DNA of 64,000 bases from Pseudeuparius sepicola (Eukaryota; Arthropoda; Insecta; Coleoptera; Anthribidae), in NCBI GenBank assembly GCA_963920635.1, contig OY987299.1, positions 20,166,901 to 20,230,900 on the forward strand, given 5' to 3'. The position numbers and the translations under genes are program-made. The stretch's first letter is position 1. Every line of letters begins with the position of its first letter. This document shows, piece after piece, positions 33,014-43,754 of this stretch. The notes below the pieces were generated by a model. That model was not told the DNA's origin. It saw only the letters and a list, made by a program, of their open reading frames with translations, and searched no databases.

Positions 33014-34650
33014 CGAGCCCTGTCTCAGTGAAGTTGGCCCAACCATTCAAAATATCAAATTTGTATTCAGTTCTGCACCTGGATTATTTTGGGAGATATT
33101 GCCATAATTTAATTACAAAAAAAAAACTGCAACGCATTGTATCTCAGAAACGAAGAACTTTAGGGACTACGTTTATATGTATATGAGCGTCGAAGCAGAC
33201 GTTTTTGAAAATGTGCTATTTTTTTTACAGATTTTAGGGAATGTTTAAAAACATGTTTAGATATATTTCGCTTTAAGTTGGTTGTTTTGTATAATAATTT
33301 GCTTGTAACAAAATACACGTTTCTAGAAGTTTAGTATAGGCGGCTCTGAAATAAATCAAAACATTTGATGTTTCAATAAGTTTAAACAAGGCGTTAGTGA
33401 CATTTCATGACATATTTGTATGTATTCATTGTTGTTGACAAAGAAAAATGTTTCGTGGTAAGACTGTTTCTGAATAAATAAGGAATGTTATAATTCACTT
33501 GCATTCAAAAGGCAAATCTGCTCCGCAAATCGCAGACATTGTTAATTTATCACGATATACAGTGCGAAAGATTTTTAAACTTTACAATACTAGTAATACT
33601 ACTGGATCCGTTGCTCAGTAGCAGAGAAATGGAAGTCGGCCACATTATTCTGATACAAATTTAAGGGCTCTGAGAAGGATTCTCGTGCAAAATCGTCGGG
33701 CTAATTATGGAGAATTGAGAGTTCTATGGAACCAGGTAACAGATAAATGTTTTTCAAGGGCAACTTGTCACGGGGCTGCCCGAAAACTAGGGTTTAAAAC
33801 TTACAAGGTAAAGCCCAAACTGTTTCGGATTTTTTCCCGTTTTCAATTTTATGATCTGTAGGCAAAGGAAAGGCCTTTATTAACAAAGAGCCAGAAGAAA
33901 AATAGACATTTGTGGACAAAAAAGGAGAAGTGTATCACACGGACTGCCTTAAGAAGAAAGTTAAGTTTCTGTCCTCCGTGGTGATTTGGGGATCCATGTC
34001 ACCTAGAGGGGTCGGAAAATTACACTTAGCATCATAAACACTGATAAATACATAAAGCTCCTTCAAAATAATTTGAAACTAAAAATTGAAGAACTGCGTT
34101 TGCAAAATATTGAATGCATCTTCCAAGGAGATGGCGCCTCTTGTCATACGGCTAAAAAAGTGAGAGATTGGATGTTAGAAAACAATATTTCGCTTTTAAA
34201 ATGGACGGCTAGTAGTCCAGATCTTTCGCCGATTGAAACATTATAGCATATAATGAAGAAGTTGCGATCACAAGCCACAAGAACAGTTCCAGAGTTGCGT
34301 GCTCGTCTCCAAGAAATTTGGAACAGTTTCACTCCAGATAATTGCCAAATATTAATTAACACTATGTTGCGACGTACCAAGGCAGTAATAAGTCGAAAAG
34401 GCGATGTAATGAAGTGGTAATTTTCTATTTAATTTTTGTAGATTTTCTGTTTATTGGCAATATTATTTCTTTAAAAAAAATTCCTTGTTAGTTAAAATAT
34501 AGTTTAATTATATGCCAAAAGTGAATAAACGTTTCCTATATAATTAGAAAAATGTGTTGATTTTAATAAATTTTCTGTTAACACGATAAAGTTCTTCAAA
34601 AAAAGACATATTTTTATTAGTTTGGGCCAACTTCACTGGGACAGGGCTCG
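33014..34650 (+). mobile_element. Tc1-like DNA transposon, dead copy
   Basis: The terminal inverted repeats CGAGCCCTGTCTCAGTGAAG and, reversed, CGAGCCCTGTCCCAGTGAAG are flanked by TA on each side (33012-33013, 34651-34652). The 1637-bp length fits a full Tc1-type transposon. Inside is one degraded transposase gene on the plus strand. Confidence 0.9.
33448..34420 (+). pseudogene. Tc1-type transposase, degraded
   Basis: An ATG at 33448 (MFRGKTVSE) is followed at once by a stop codon; the same frame then runs through a helix-turn-helix region (KGKSAPQIADIVNLSRYTVRKI) that would bind the terminal repeats. More stops and shifts follow. The catalytic C-terminal half is readable: IFQGDGASCHTAKKV holds the second Asp and SSPDLSPIE the Glu, with 34 residues between, the Tc1 DD34E signature. 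A stop follows the Glu within two codons. The segment that should hold the first Asp (about 33840-33930) is too damaged to identify. The tail ends RKGDVMKW at 34420. Clearly non-functional. Confidence 0.85.
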
Positions 34651-34652
34651 TA

Positions 34653-36779
34653 GGCCAAAACTACTGGAATTTTAATGTTTCCTAGCAGCGTGTGGAAAAG
34701 TGTACTTTCTCAATTTGCCACATGTATACACCCTAAACTTACCAGAACCAGAAACTACGATCGACAGCGTCTGCCGACCGAATTAAGTACTTAATTATTG
34801 TTTGTTTTCCTCAAAGAACTCTCCGAGTGGTTCAACAGCGCCACGTCTAAATTGCGCAGCTATTTTACTTAATTGTACAGCCATTGTGGCGCCTGTTGCC
34901 TGCCCTTCTACCTCGCGCAAAAATCGAGCCCTTCATCCCGCTCAAGGCCACTAGGCATAAATTGAAAAAGGGCTTGGCACGATGGAATTTTTGCGGTGTT
35001 GCCTCGGGGTTTTAATGAAGTATTTCAGGGAGAATTTTTCAAGGACTATACATATGATGTGTGAAATATTAGGGGTACATAACCGTGTTTTTATTTCAGA
35101 ACGCATATTCGCATTTTTTCTGAGGTGGCAGAGTTTCGTCTAACAATATTTTTTTTTGTAAATTGTAAATTTTCTTTATCTAAAATTAGGTAATTATTAT
35201 AGACTGCAAAATATTTGTTTATAGCATAATGTAATGAAGTTGATGGCAGGACACTTAATTTGGGAGACACATAAGTACTTGTATCAATTTTGTCACCAAC
35301 AAAAGACATGTCAAATTCAAGAGTGACAAACTTAAGACATATCTTTTAAAGATACCGCACTGTTGTACAGGGTGGGCCAAATTGGACACTTTTAAAGGGA
35401 AACTCCTATTTTTGACGGAGATAGACGAAAACTGATATCGGTGTCTGAGGCTCATTTTTTATGATAAACTTAATGGCGAAAACCACAAATCGATATGTCA
35501 CCGTTCTTGAGTTAGGTACAGGGCGTTTTTCGAAAATGTGCGTTTTCAAAAAGTGGCCGTAACTTTTTTCGGGTTGAAAATTTTGTGTTTCTGTAAAAAC
35601 ATTCTTAAAGCACTTTTTTACGTAGAATCCAATGCTGCTACTACATTTTAACGCCGTCATTAGCGTTTGTGCAAAAAGCCTAATAACGGCCATTGTGATA
35701 AATATTTTCAAATAATATTTGTCTCAAAATGTGAGTAAGTAATTACTTAGATTAAAATTTGTATTGATGGGTCAAAATCTTGAATCACCACGTACGTGCT
35801 GTGCACTGAGTGTTAAGAGGGAGATATTGTACAAAAGGAATACGGGCAGCAATTCGATTTTAAAGCGTAATTAAGCATTGACAATGTATAACCAAGGTAT
35901 TTAAAATGGTGCATAAGGTAACTATAGGCATATTAAGCTCAGACATTAAGTTACAAATATAAAATTTCTACAGATTTGATTTTAGAGATATTATAAACAG
36001 TTAATATAAACAGAAAACATTTCAAACCGTAAAAGTTATGGGCTGGCATTTTGCGAAAATGGAAGACGAATTTGTCAAGCTATATTCGAATAACAAATTG
36101 CCGCACATTGCGCCTATGTAAAATTCGCTTTTTAAAAATACGAAACTTATGTCACTTCCGGTTAGACCGGAAGTAATTTAGAAGGCTTGATTAGACTAAA
36201 AAGTCTCTTTTCTCCACACAAATGTTTAGTTAATTCAAGCAAACAAACTGAAACTTTCTTTATGACATTTTTTTAATAAACTTTCCAGTTACCAAAGCCT
36301 CCAAACAGAGTACCGCTTTAAAAGGGTTATTCAGATTACCTGACCTCCCAGCGGAATTTTACGTAAACCGGCATTTCCCGGAAGGATGCAACGAATTTAC
36401 CGAAACTGAATTCGAAATAACGTCGGGACTTGCAGCGATGGCCGTAGGGCCGTAGGTAATGGGACGCCAGCTAACTGCGACATAGACATTTTTGAAGTGC
36501 AAGAGGGACCCTAATTATTGTTTCCCGCTGCCATTTTTTCCACTGAGCAGAACAGACGTCGAGATTTCCGTTGCGACAATAAGTTTGACAGACGGACGCA
36601 TTTCGTAAAGAGGCCGAAGCTAAAAATATCCGCGAGGATAGGATAAGCTCTATGGCCAGAGTTTCTTCGTCGGCCACAAAGAGCGGATTTATTTTAACGA
36701 ACCCGAAGTGGTTTGATCCCTGGAGGCGTACTAAACCTACATGTTAGGAAGTTTAGGTGAAAGAAAAGTAATTGTACGC
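34653..36779. other. Non-coding stretch with GC-richer islands B and D
   Basis: Island B (34745-35030) is homologous to the island at 11404-11680. Island D (about 36420-36730) shares GATTTATTTTAACGAA...GAAGTG and TAATTATTGTTT words with islands C and E. Between them, ACAGGGTGGGCCAAATTGGACAC near 35367 looks like a single end of a TA-type element; the adjoining 101-codon minus-strand frame shows no family motif. No gene supported. Confidence 0.45.
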
Positions 36780-38166
36780 TAAAGATTCATATATAGAGTG
36801 TTCAGTAATTATGTGCAAATATTTGGAGAAAGTATTTTACAGGTGGTTTTAAGGCAGTCTTTAGAGCTCCCCTGCAAATTTGTTCCAGTCTTAAGATGGA
36901 CAATAAATTTTTTGATTTTTTTTCTCAAAAACGGTTAAACTATAATTATTTTAGGATACCTACGCTACCAGCAGGTTGAAAGAAACTTTACGGTCGAATT
37001 ACTTTTTGCACCCGATGGATATTAGGGGTAGAAACCCGAAAGGCCTATTCATCTTTTTACAGAACTTTTTTGTAAATCAGTTTATTCTGTAGCCCAATTA
37101 TTTTTTTACTCTTATCATTTTTTCAATAAGTTAATAGTTAAAAAGTTCTTTTTTGATGCAAATTTAAATACAGTTAATAATAATAATAATTTTCACTCAT
37201 CATCACAATACTCCAAACTAGGAGTACCCCCAGAAGCAAGTGAATGCTTGCGCGGGGGAGGTGGTCAATTACTATTACTCCGAACGTCGCCAACGCGGTC
37301 TGCGATTACGTAAAAACCTAGTAGGTGTCATTTTTGTCACATTCGTATTTTACTGTTCACGAGTGCGCTAGGGAATACTTTTCCCTGCATTCAAAGATAT
37401 TTAAATAAAAAAATGTTTCGGGTAAATTTAAAAAATGAAAATGGTAAGCAGGAGTTAAATTCTACGATTAAGATTTGACCGGTAGTTGGTCAACTGAATC
37501 GTAATACTTTAGCTCAAAATAATATGTGCAGTTGCTTTGTGTTTTTTAGGAACGTACTACGAACGAATATTTAACGTTCCCAACACGATATCTACACAGA
37601 AAACGATATTCCAGCTAGGAGAACGAAAATCAAACTCTTCTGCGCACCTACGTCACTTCGACAAAAGCGCGGCCAACTTATCAAAAATAGTCCTGAAATT
37701 AGTCTCACTGGAATACGTCAGTTATCAATTTCACGTCAAGTCAAAAACAGAATGTAGGCACCTTGAGACACATTGCTGTTATGTGGTTGCCTAGCTCACT
37801 AAAACGAGTCAAATTTCCGTTCAAAAATGAAAAGTAGCCATGATTTTGTCGAATAGGCGTCACCGTTGACGTCACAGCACATGCGCGCGGACATACCGTT
37901 ATCTGTGTATCGTGGTCCCCAATAATAATTTAAAATGAAATGGCTCGTGGCCTATGGGACAAAATGTTCTGGTACTTGGCAACACCAAAATAGTTTCCAA
38001 TATGTGATGGAAATTTTGTGTGGATCCTTCGGAGGTGTGCACTTGTGCAGACCACGATAGGTGCCTGTTTCGGGCTTGTTGGCCCTCACCAAGCAGACGC
38101 AGCGCACCTCAACCTCACCTCACCGAACAAACCAAAATTCGCTGGCTTTGTGGAATGGGAAATACT
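36780..38166. other. Non-coding stretch, no gene seen
   Basis: Short simple repeats (AATAATAAT near 37180) and a segment at 37840-38120 with GACGTCA, GCATGCGCGCGG-like words and CTCAACCTCACCTCACCG that could be a SINE-type or host regulatory sequence. No A/B box or poly-A tail was convincing. Open frames lack family motifs. Confidence 0.35.
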
Positions 38167-38411
38167 TGTGGTGCTTGTTTGAATCGACAGGTATTATAAT
38201 AATTGTTTAATATTATCATTGTTGATAAAATAAGATATTCCTTGAAAACGTGTTGCTAGGGATATATATACAAAAAAATAAAAAAAGAACCACAATAGAT
38301 TAAAGAGTATTACTTCTTATTATTTTTGGAGTCAGAAATCAAGAACAATAATTACTAAATTCTAAGTTAACATTCTTCAAATAAGTGGCACACACCATAA
38401 TACGCCATAAT
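38167..38411 (+). repeat. 5' LTR of the tRNA-Trp-primed element
   Basis: It begins TGTGGTGCTTGTTTGAATCG and ends CGCCATAAT just before the primer-binding site. It matches the 3' LTR on both sides of the insertion in the latter. Confidence 0.85.
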
Positions 38412-38429
38412 TGGTGACCCCGACGTGAT
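38412..38429 (+). promoter_or_regulatory. Primer-binding site, tRNA-Trp type
   Basis: TGGTGACCCCGACGTGAT is complementary over 18 nt to the 3' end of eukaryotic tRNA-Trp including its CCA. Confidence 0.8.
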
Positions 38430-38635
38430 CTTGAAGCAAGAAACATCGAAGAAGAAATTATCGTCGATCCAAAGGAAACAACACAGCCCCAACGGTTCCA
38501 GAGGAAGAAACCAGGAAGCAACACAGCCCCTACGTTTCCAGATAGGCCGAAACGAGAAAGCAACACAGCCCCTACGTTTCCAGAGGTGCAGATACGAGGA
38601 AGCAACGCAGTCCGAGCCGCAGAAGACCAACAAGT
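38430..38635 (+). promoter_or_regulatory. Leader with three ~41-bp repeats
   Basis: ACACAGCCCC recurs at 38481, 38521 and 38563, each followed by a CGTTTCCAGA-like word (CGGTTCCAGA in the first unit). Unit length is 40-42 bp. The role is unknown; the position matches packaging or enhancer sequences of LTR elements. Confidence 0.6.
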
Positions 38636-38659
38636 TTGAGAAGAAAATTACAAATCAAA

Positions 38660-39210
38660 CCTTTTAAATCAGAAGAAAATTCTAATCCAGTACTTATTAA
38701 TTGTAAGTCAAACTTCACCACAAATCGTTGGAAAGACGAACTACCTTTAATATTATTAGGTCTCAGAACCTCAGTAAAGGAAGACCTTCAGTGTTCCTCT
38801 GCTGAATTGGTTTATGGACAACCTTTGAGACTACCTGGAGAATTTTTTATTAAATCACAAGAAAACGTTGGCACTTTCCCTATTTTAGTTAATTTACAAG
38901 AAATGTTTTGTAATTTAAAACCAACAACAGTGAGTAGCCATAATCGAGAAAAACCCTTTGTTTCACCAGCTTTAAAAGATACAAATTATGTTTTTGTTAA
39001 AGTTGAAGGTAAAAAACATCTCTTTCACCAGCTTTCGAAGGTCCTTACAAGGTGATTAAAAAATTTTCAAAAACATTTGTTATTTTAAAAAGAAACGAAG
39101 AAATGGTAATTAGTATTGACCGTGTTAAACCCGCATTTATTCTTTCAGAAAATTTTAATGATTTTAACGAAAATAAAATTAAAAAAAGAGTTACTTTTGT
39201 TTTAAATTAG
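38660..39210 (+). pseudogene. C-terminal integrase remnant of a Ty3/gypsy-type pol
   Basis: The frame open at 38636-39055 contains LPLILLGLRTSVKEDLQCSS and ELVYGQPLRLPGEFF, the conserved end of the integrase core and start of its C-terminal region in many insect gypsy-type elements. Near 39040 the frame shifts: the typical FEGPYKVIK segment and the RVKPAFI tail are in another frame that ends at 39208-39210. The N-terminal zinc finger and the catalytic D,D,E residues are absent, lost with the internal deletion. Non-functional. Confidence 0.8.
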
Positions 39211-39245
39211 ATTGACATTTAATTCTTCTTAAAGAGGGGAGTATT

Positions 39246-40897
39246 TGTGGTGCTTGTTTGAATCGACAGGTATTATAATTATTGTTTAATATTATCATTG
39301 TTGATAAAATAAGATATTCCTTGAAAACGTGTTGCTAGGGATATATACAGTGTGTCCCACTTAAGGACTGACCACCCCTGTAAAATTTTTATTTATGGCT
39401 CGATTTCCATAAACTTTTTTTTGTTAGATAGAGCTTCAAAAATGGCATTAAATGTATAATTCAGGTACCTCGTGCCTTAAATTCATGGCCCACTGAGACG
39501 GTGTTTTAGTGCTGAAATTTCGAAAAGTACTATTAGGGATTTTTTTAGAGGAAAATCAATGCCGGATTCTTATTCAGCATTGTTCGAAACCCAAACGTAC
39601 CAATTTGCATTACCATAGCTCTACAGGGTGTTTCAAAATTTTTAGTGTCCCACTTAATTAGTGACCACCCCTTTAAAATTTTTATTTTTAGCAAGATTTC
39701 ATAAACTTTTTTTTGTTGGATAGAGCTTCGATAATGGCATTAAATGCATAATTCAGGTGCCTCGTGCATTACATTCATGGACCACTGAGACAAAGTTTTA
39801 GTGCTGAAATTTCGAGAAGTACTATTAGGAACTTTTTTAGAGAAAAATTAATGCTAGATTTTTATTCAACGTTGTTGGAAACCCTAACATACCAATTTGC
39901 ATTAGAAAATGGAGGACTAATTGAAATGACTGATATTTGAGTTTATGTTATGATGTGTTGTTTATTCATGTATTTGATGATATTAAATTAAATAAAAAAT
40001 TTGTTCGCTAATAAATTTTTGAAAGAATATGAGTTCCTCATGAATATTTTGGTGACCAACTTACCAGAAATTATGAAAATTAATTACAAATTAGTACGTT
40101 ACGGAGTACGTTTTTGTTTGGAACCTCTCACTGCATATAAGAATCCGGCCTTACTTTTCCTTTTAATTTTTTTGGAACACCCTGTGGAGCTATGGTAATG
40201 CAAATTGGTACGTTTTAGTTTCCAACAACGCTGAACAAGAAACCGGCATTTATTTTCCTCTAAAAAAATCCCTAATAGTACTTCTCGAAATTTCAGCACT
40301 AAAACACCGTCTCAGTGGGCCATGAATTTAAGGCACGAGGCACCTGAATTATGCATTTAATGCCATTTTTAAAGCTCTACCCAACAAAAAAAAGTTTATG
40401 AAAATCGAGGTATAAATAAAAATTTTACGGGGGTGGTCAGCCCTTAAGTGTGGCAATAAAAATTTTGAAACTCCCTGTAGAGCTACGGCAATGCAAATTG
40501 GTACGTTTGGGTTTCGAACAATGCTGAATAAGAGTCTGGCATTAATTTTCCTCTAAAAAAATCCCTAATAGTACTTCTCGAAATTTCAGCACTAAAACAC
40601 CGTCTCAGTGGGCCATGACTTTAACGCACGAGGACCTGATTTATACATTTAATGCCATTTTTAAAGCTCTATCCAACAAAAAAAAGTTTATGAAAATCGA
40701 GCTATAAATAAAAATTTTACAGGGGTGGTCAGTCCTTAAGTGGGACACACTGTATATAAAAAAATAAAAAAAGATCCACAATAGATTAAAGAGTATTACT
40801 ACTTATTATTTTTGGAGTCAGAAATCAAGAACAATAATTACTAAATTCTAAGTTAACATTCTTCAAATAGGTGGCACACGCCATAATACGCCATAAT
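39246..40897 (+). repeat. 3' LTR of the tRNA-Trp-primed element, interrupted
   Basis: 39246-39347 and 40753-40897 together match the 5' LTR. The gap is the foldback element at 39348-40752, inserted at a TA within GGGATATATA. Confidence 0.9.
39348..40752. mobile_element. Four-unit foldback element inserted in the 3' LTR
   Basis: 1405 bp between CAGTGTGTCCCACTTAAGG and its reverse complement, with TA duplicated. It is built of about 290-bp units: two in one orientation (starting 39348 and near 39647) and two inverted (near 40100-40440 and 40450-40752), around a unique core near 39910-40090. Each unit carries GGTACGTTT/AAACGTACC, CACTGAGACGG and ATTAGGGATTTTTTTAGAG words. The intact empty site in the other LTR proves insertion after the LTR element arrived. 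Confidence 0.9.
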
Positions 40898-40980
40898 AGT
40901 ATAAAGCGGTGAGCATTTAACACCCAATGCCATCTAGCGGGTACTATCAAAATCAAAACAATGTGAATGTGTATCATATC

Positions 40981-41414
40981 CAATGACGTCAGAACCTATA
41001 GACAGGTTTGTTTTGATAAACGCTTGACGCCCAGAACTAATCACAATCTAAGCGCTCCATTAAATTATTCCGAAAATGTCGCGAGATTGTCAGAAATTGT
41101 CCCTTTTTGTCGAGCCGTAGCGAACTTATTTCGACTCTGGGCTCAGAGGCTGGCGTCGTTAGACCATCCCCCGAGTCTTCAGGTAAGGTTCCGATGCTTC
41201 CGGCGCCCCCAAACAAGAAAAAACATGCGATATCTAAGTGTGATTCTGGAGGAACTATAAACGGGAATCACCGGGTGTATAGTTGGTTGATGGTTGACTT
41301 TCCGTCTTTGTTTGTGGCATGTTTTTAGAGTAGTATGGATATATTTAACCTTGGAGTCAAAATAAAGGGCATTTTAACAATGGGGCACCACGTCTATAGG
41401 TTTTGACGTCATTG
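40981..41414. mobile_element. 434-bp element with 8-bp target duplication, P- or hAT-like
   Basis: The exact direct repeat ATCATATC flanks the element (40973-40980 and 41415-41422). Its ends pair as CAATGACGTCARAACCTATAGAC inverted repeats with one mismatch. Eight-base duplications fit hAT or P transposons; a CA start fits either. The interior is GC-richer and contains an open frame with a splice-donor-like TCAGGTAAGG near 41180. Confidence 0.8.
41041..41331 (+). CDS. Exon-like open frame inside the 434-bp element
   Basis: Ninety-six sense codons, open from a stop at 41038, with no ATG near the start; first ATG is well inside. Residues such as RKCREIVRNC, ELISTLGSEAG and PAPPNKKKHAISKC look protein-like rather than AT-driven. 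TCAG|GTAAGG near 41180 could end a coding exon at that point. It might be a leftover exon of the parent transposon's transposase or captured host sequence. I do not recognise a family. Expression is doubtful in a 434-bp element. Confidence 0.25.
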
Positions 41415-41422
41415 ATCATATC

Positions 41423-41989
41423 CATCGGTCGATCGACATAAAAAAAGCTCGGCACGCGGCGGCCGCGACGCGGTGTAAAAACACAGAAGAAGCTTACATA
41501 CGGGGAGCCAAGAAACTCAATTGGTTCATCACCAAATATTTTCTAATATATAGAAATTAACTAAATTATGACCTTCTGTTACTAAGTTGGGAATCAGGAA
41601 CCTTTGGCTCTTAGAAAATCTTAAGATTAAGTCGGGTGCACAAAACAAAGTTTTGGTGTGTGGAGTTAAGCAAAAGAAGCAGGGACGGATTTACAGACTT
41701 GGAGGCCCAAGGCAACATATATAAATGTGAGGTCCCTAACAATATCCATGTAGCCAGTTATAGGAGGGGGAAAGGGGAGGGGAGTAAATTATTATTAGAC
41801 CAACTAGGTGATCAAGAGGTGATGGTTGGTTTCAAATTCAACCGCTTTTCCTTCTTGAATCACATTTTAAAAAATTTGCAAAAAATTTGAGTACGTCATT
41901 AAGAAGAAATAAGAACTACGTTTTATTGTTATTATTGTGATTAAAATGAACAAAAATTATAAGAATTTTGTGACGAAGAAAGCTCGAAA
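41423..41989. other. Non-coding stretch, no gene seen
   Basis: A GC-rich patch near 41450-41475 (GGCACGCGGCGGCCGCGACGCGG) is followed by AT-rich sequence. The 84-codon frame at 41636-41890 has no recognisable motif. Confidence 0.4.
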
Positions 41990-42810
41990 GGAGTTTGTGA
42001 GATATTTTCAAAAACCTTTTTTTTTATTCAAAAGGTTTTCAAAAACGCTTCTTTTTACGAAAATCATTTAGCGATTTTTTTCTTTGCCACCACAGATTAC
42101 TCAGGACACTCCGAAACCCCTATAACGGGGAGTTACATTCTACACAGTGCCAAAGTTGAGCAAAATATGAATTTTAAAGGCATATGGCAAGTCAAGTCTC
42201 AAAACAGTTGAGTGCTCAACATGGCAACGCAAAGTCCTGGTGTCTAAAGGATCCAATACAAGATATAGAGGGCCTGTATCTGGGCCATCTCAACATACTA
42301 TTTTTTTTTGGGGTCAAACATCGAGTCTTAAAAGTACAGGCAACGCACAGAAAATTTATCAACTTAGTGGGTATATGTTGAGAAAGGTCCAATAATTTAA
42401 ATTATTGTCTTTTATTATTTGTTGGTTAGAATTTTGTAAAAAATAAACTACTTGTGTGTTTATTAATATTTATTCAATAATTCCAAAGCACTCTTGGCCT
42501 GTATAAAGTTTCATACGCATTTTAAACCCAAAGATAAATACCCTGTATTTTTCCACACCATAAACTTTGAGTGGTGCTGTTGGCCATTCAACTGTTTTGA
42601 GGGGATTCCATGGTACACTTGACTCGCCAGATGTCTTTAAATTTAAATAAAAAAATTCCTAAATGGTTTTCGTAAAAATGGGGGTATAAAAAATCGTAGC
42701 TGTCCCTGGATTTGCATTTTGACAAAAGTAATATCAAAACGAGCGCTTTTTGATGGTCATTCGAGGCTTTTGAAAAAATCTCACAAAATAATTTTCTTAT
42801 CGAAAAGAAG
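41990..42810. repeat. Diverged copy of the 31549-32418 foldback
   Basis: Shares GATATTTTCAAAAACC, CCAAAGTTGAGCAAAATATG, CAAAACAGTTGA, GAGTGGTGCTGTTGGCCATT and the closing CACAAAATAATTTT words with the first copy, in the same order. Both termini are degraded. Confidence 0.65.
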
Positions 42811-43754
42811 TATCCGTTACTAGTTCCTTCAGAATCGTGATTCTTTCATCATATCTGCAAAGGGACAATATTGGTTTAAGGGGGTATTTTTTAAGCCGTT
42901 TACCCAATGACAAATATCCACTGATAATTTTTTTATTTTGCTATTGACTATTGATTATAGTATTTTACTCCGCCCCTTTAAATAAATGAAAATTATTTGT
43001 AAATTTTAACATCCTGTATCTCGGAAACAAAGTCGGCTGGGTCACTCGTTTACGCGAACTTTTAAGCTTATAACGATTTTTTTCTGTCACCTGTATATGT
43101 TTTAAACATTGTTAAGCATCGTCAGACATTTTCTTGCCACAAAATGAGACTTTAAATTAAGCAACACTCTAAAAGTTTTAATGAAAATGTTAGCAGAAGT
43201 AGATTAATGTCGAGTCCTTTCCTGAATAATTACCTACATAATCGAACACAAACTAACCGTGAGATGGCCATTTCCTAGACCGCAAAAACAGACGCTAATT
43301 ATTGTCCTAATGTTGCGGTGGTTTTCCACTTAACAAAACAAACGTAATTCCCGGGGGTCGTGTTCGTCCCCAAGTTTAAGGACGGCCGAATTCTCGTGAG
43401 CAGCTCAAAAAATCCCGCAGGCAAACAACGCTTCCTGGCGCTGGTGTTTCGTCCGGTGCAGGGAGCAGAATTTGTCTCTAACGAAGCGGAAGTGCGTCGG
43501 CGCCCAGGGGCGTAATAAACCTATTTCTTTACCGGGTTTACCGACTCGGTAAATTGTCAAGAGGCAAACCTTCACAACGGAAGAGGCGGCCTTAGATATG
43601 GGCATGAAAATTCTTTCCGGTTGTTCTTTTATACTTTGTCCTCACACACAGACTACGACAGACTGACTAAAGTATTATCGAAGGAATGTGGTAACGGCAA
43701 GGCTTAACTTTGGTTACATCAATTTATAAACTTTTATAATAAGTAAATAGTATA
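42811..43754. other. Non-coding stretch with GC-richer island E
   Basis: About 43250-43650 is GC-richer and shares CTAATTATTGT, GCGGTGGTTTTCCACTTA and CTAACGAAGCGGAAGTG words with islands C (13290-13500) and D (36420-36730). No terminal repeats or target duplication. A minus-strand frame across it shows no family motif. Confidence 0.45.

Larger units (their letters stand above)
38167..40897 (+). mobile_element. Internally deleted Ty3/gypsy-type LTR element, tRNA-Trp primed
   Basis: A ~245-bp 5' LTR (38167-38411) and its 3' partner (39246-40897, split by a DNA element) enclose only 834 bp. A tRNA-Trp primer-binding site follows the 5' LTR, and a purine-rich AAAGAGGGGAG tract precedes the 3' LTR. 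The interior keeps a repeat-bearing leader and the last part of pol, so gag, protease, reverse transcriptase and most of integrase are deleted. The copy needs enzymes from a full-length relative. I could not fix target duplications, so the exact termini are uncertain by a few bases. Confidence 0.85.

Noticed and set aside
37840..38120. Possible tRNA-derived SINE
   Set aside because: No convincing A and B boxes, tail or target duplication.
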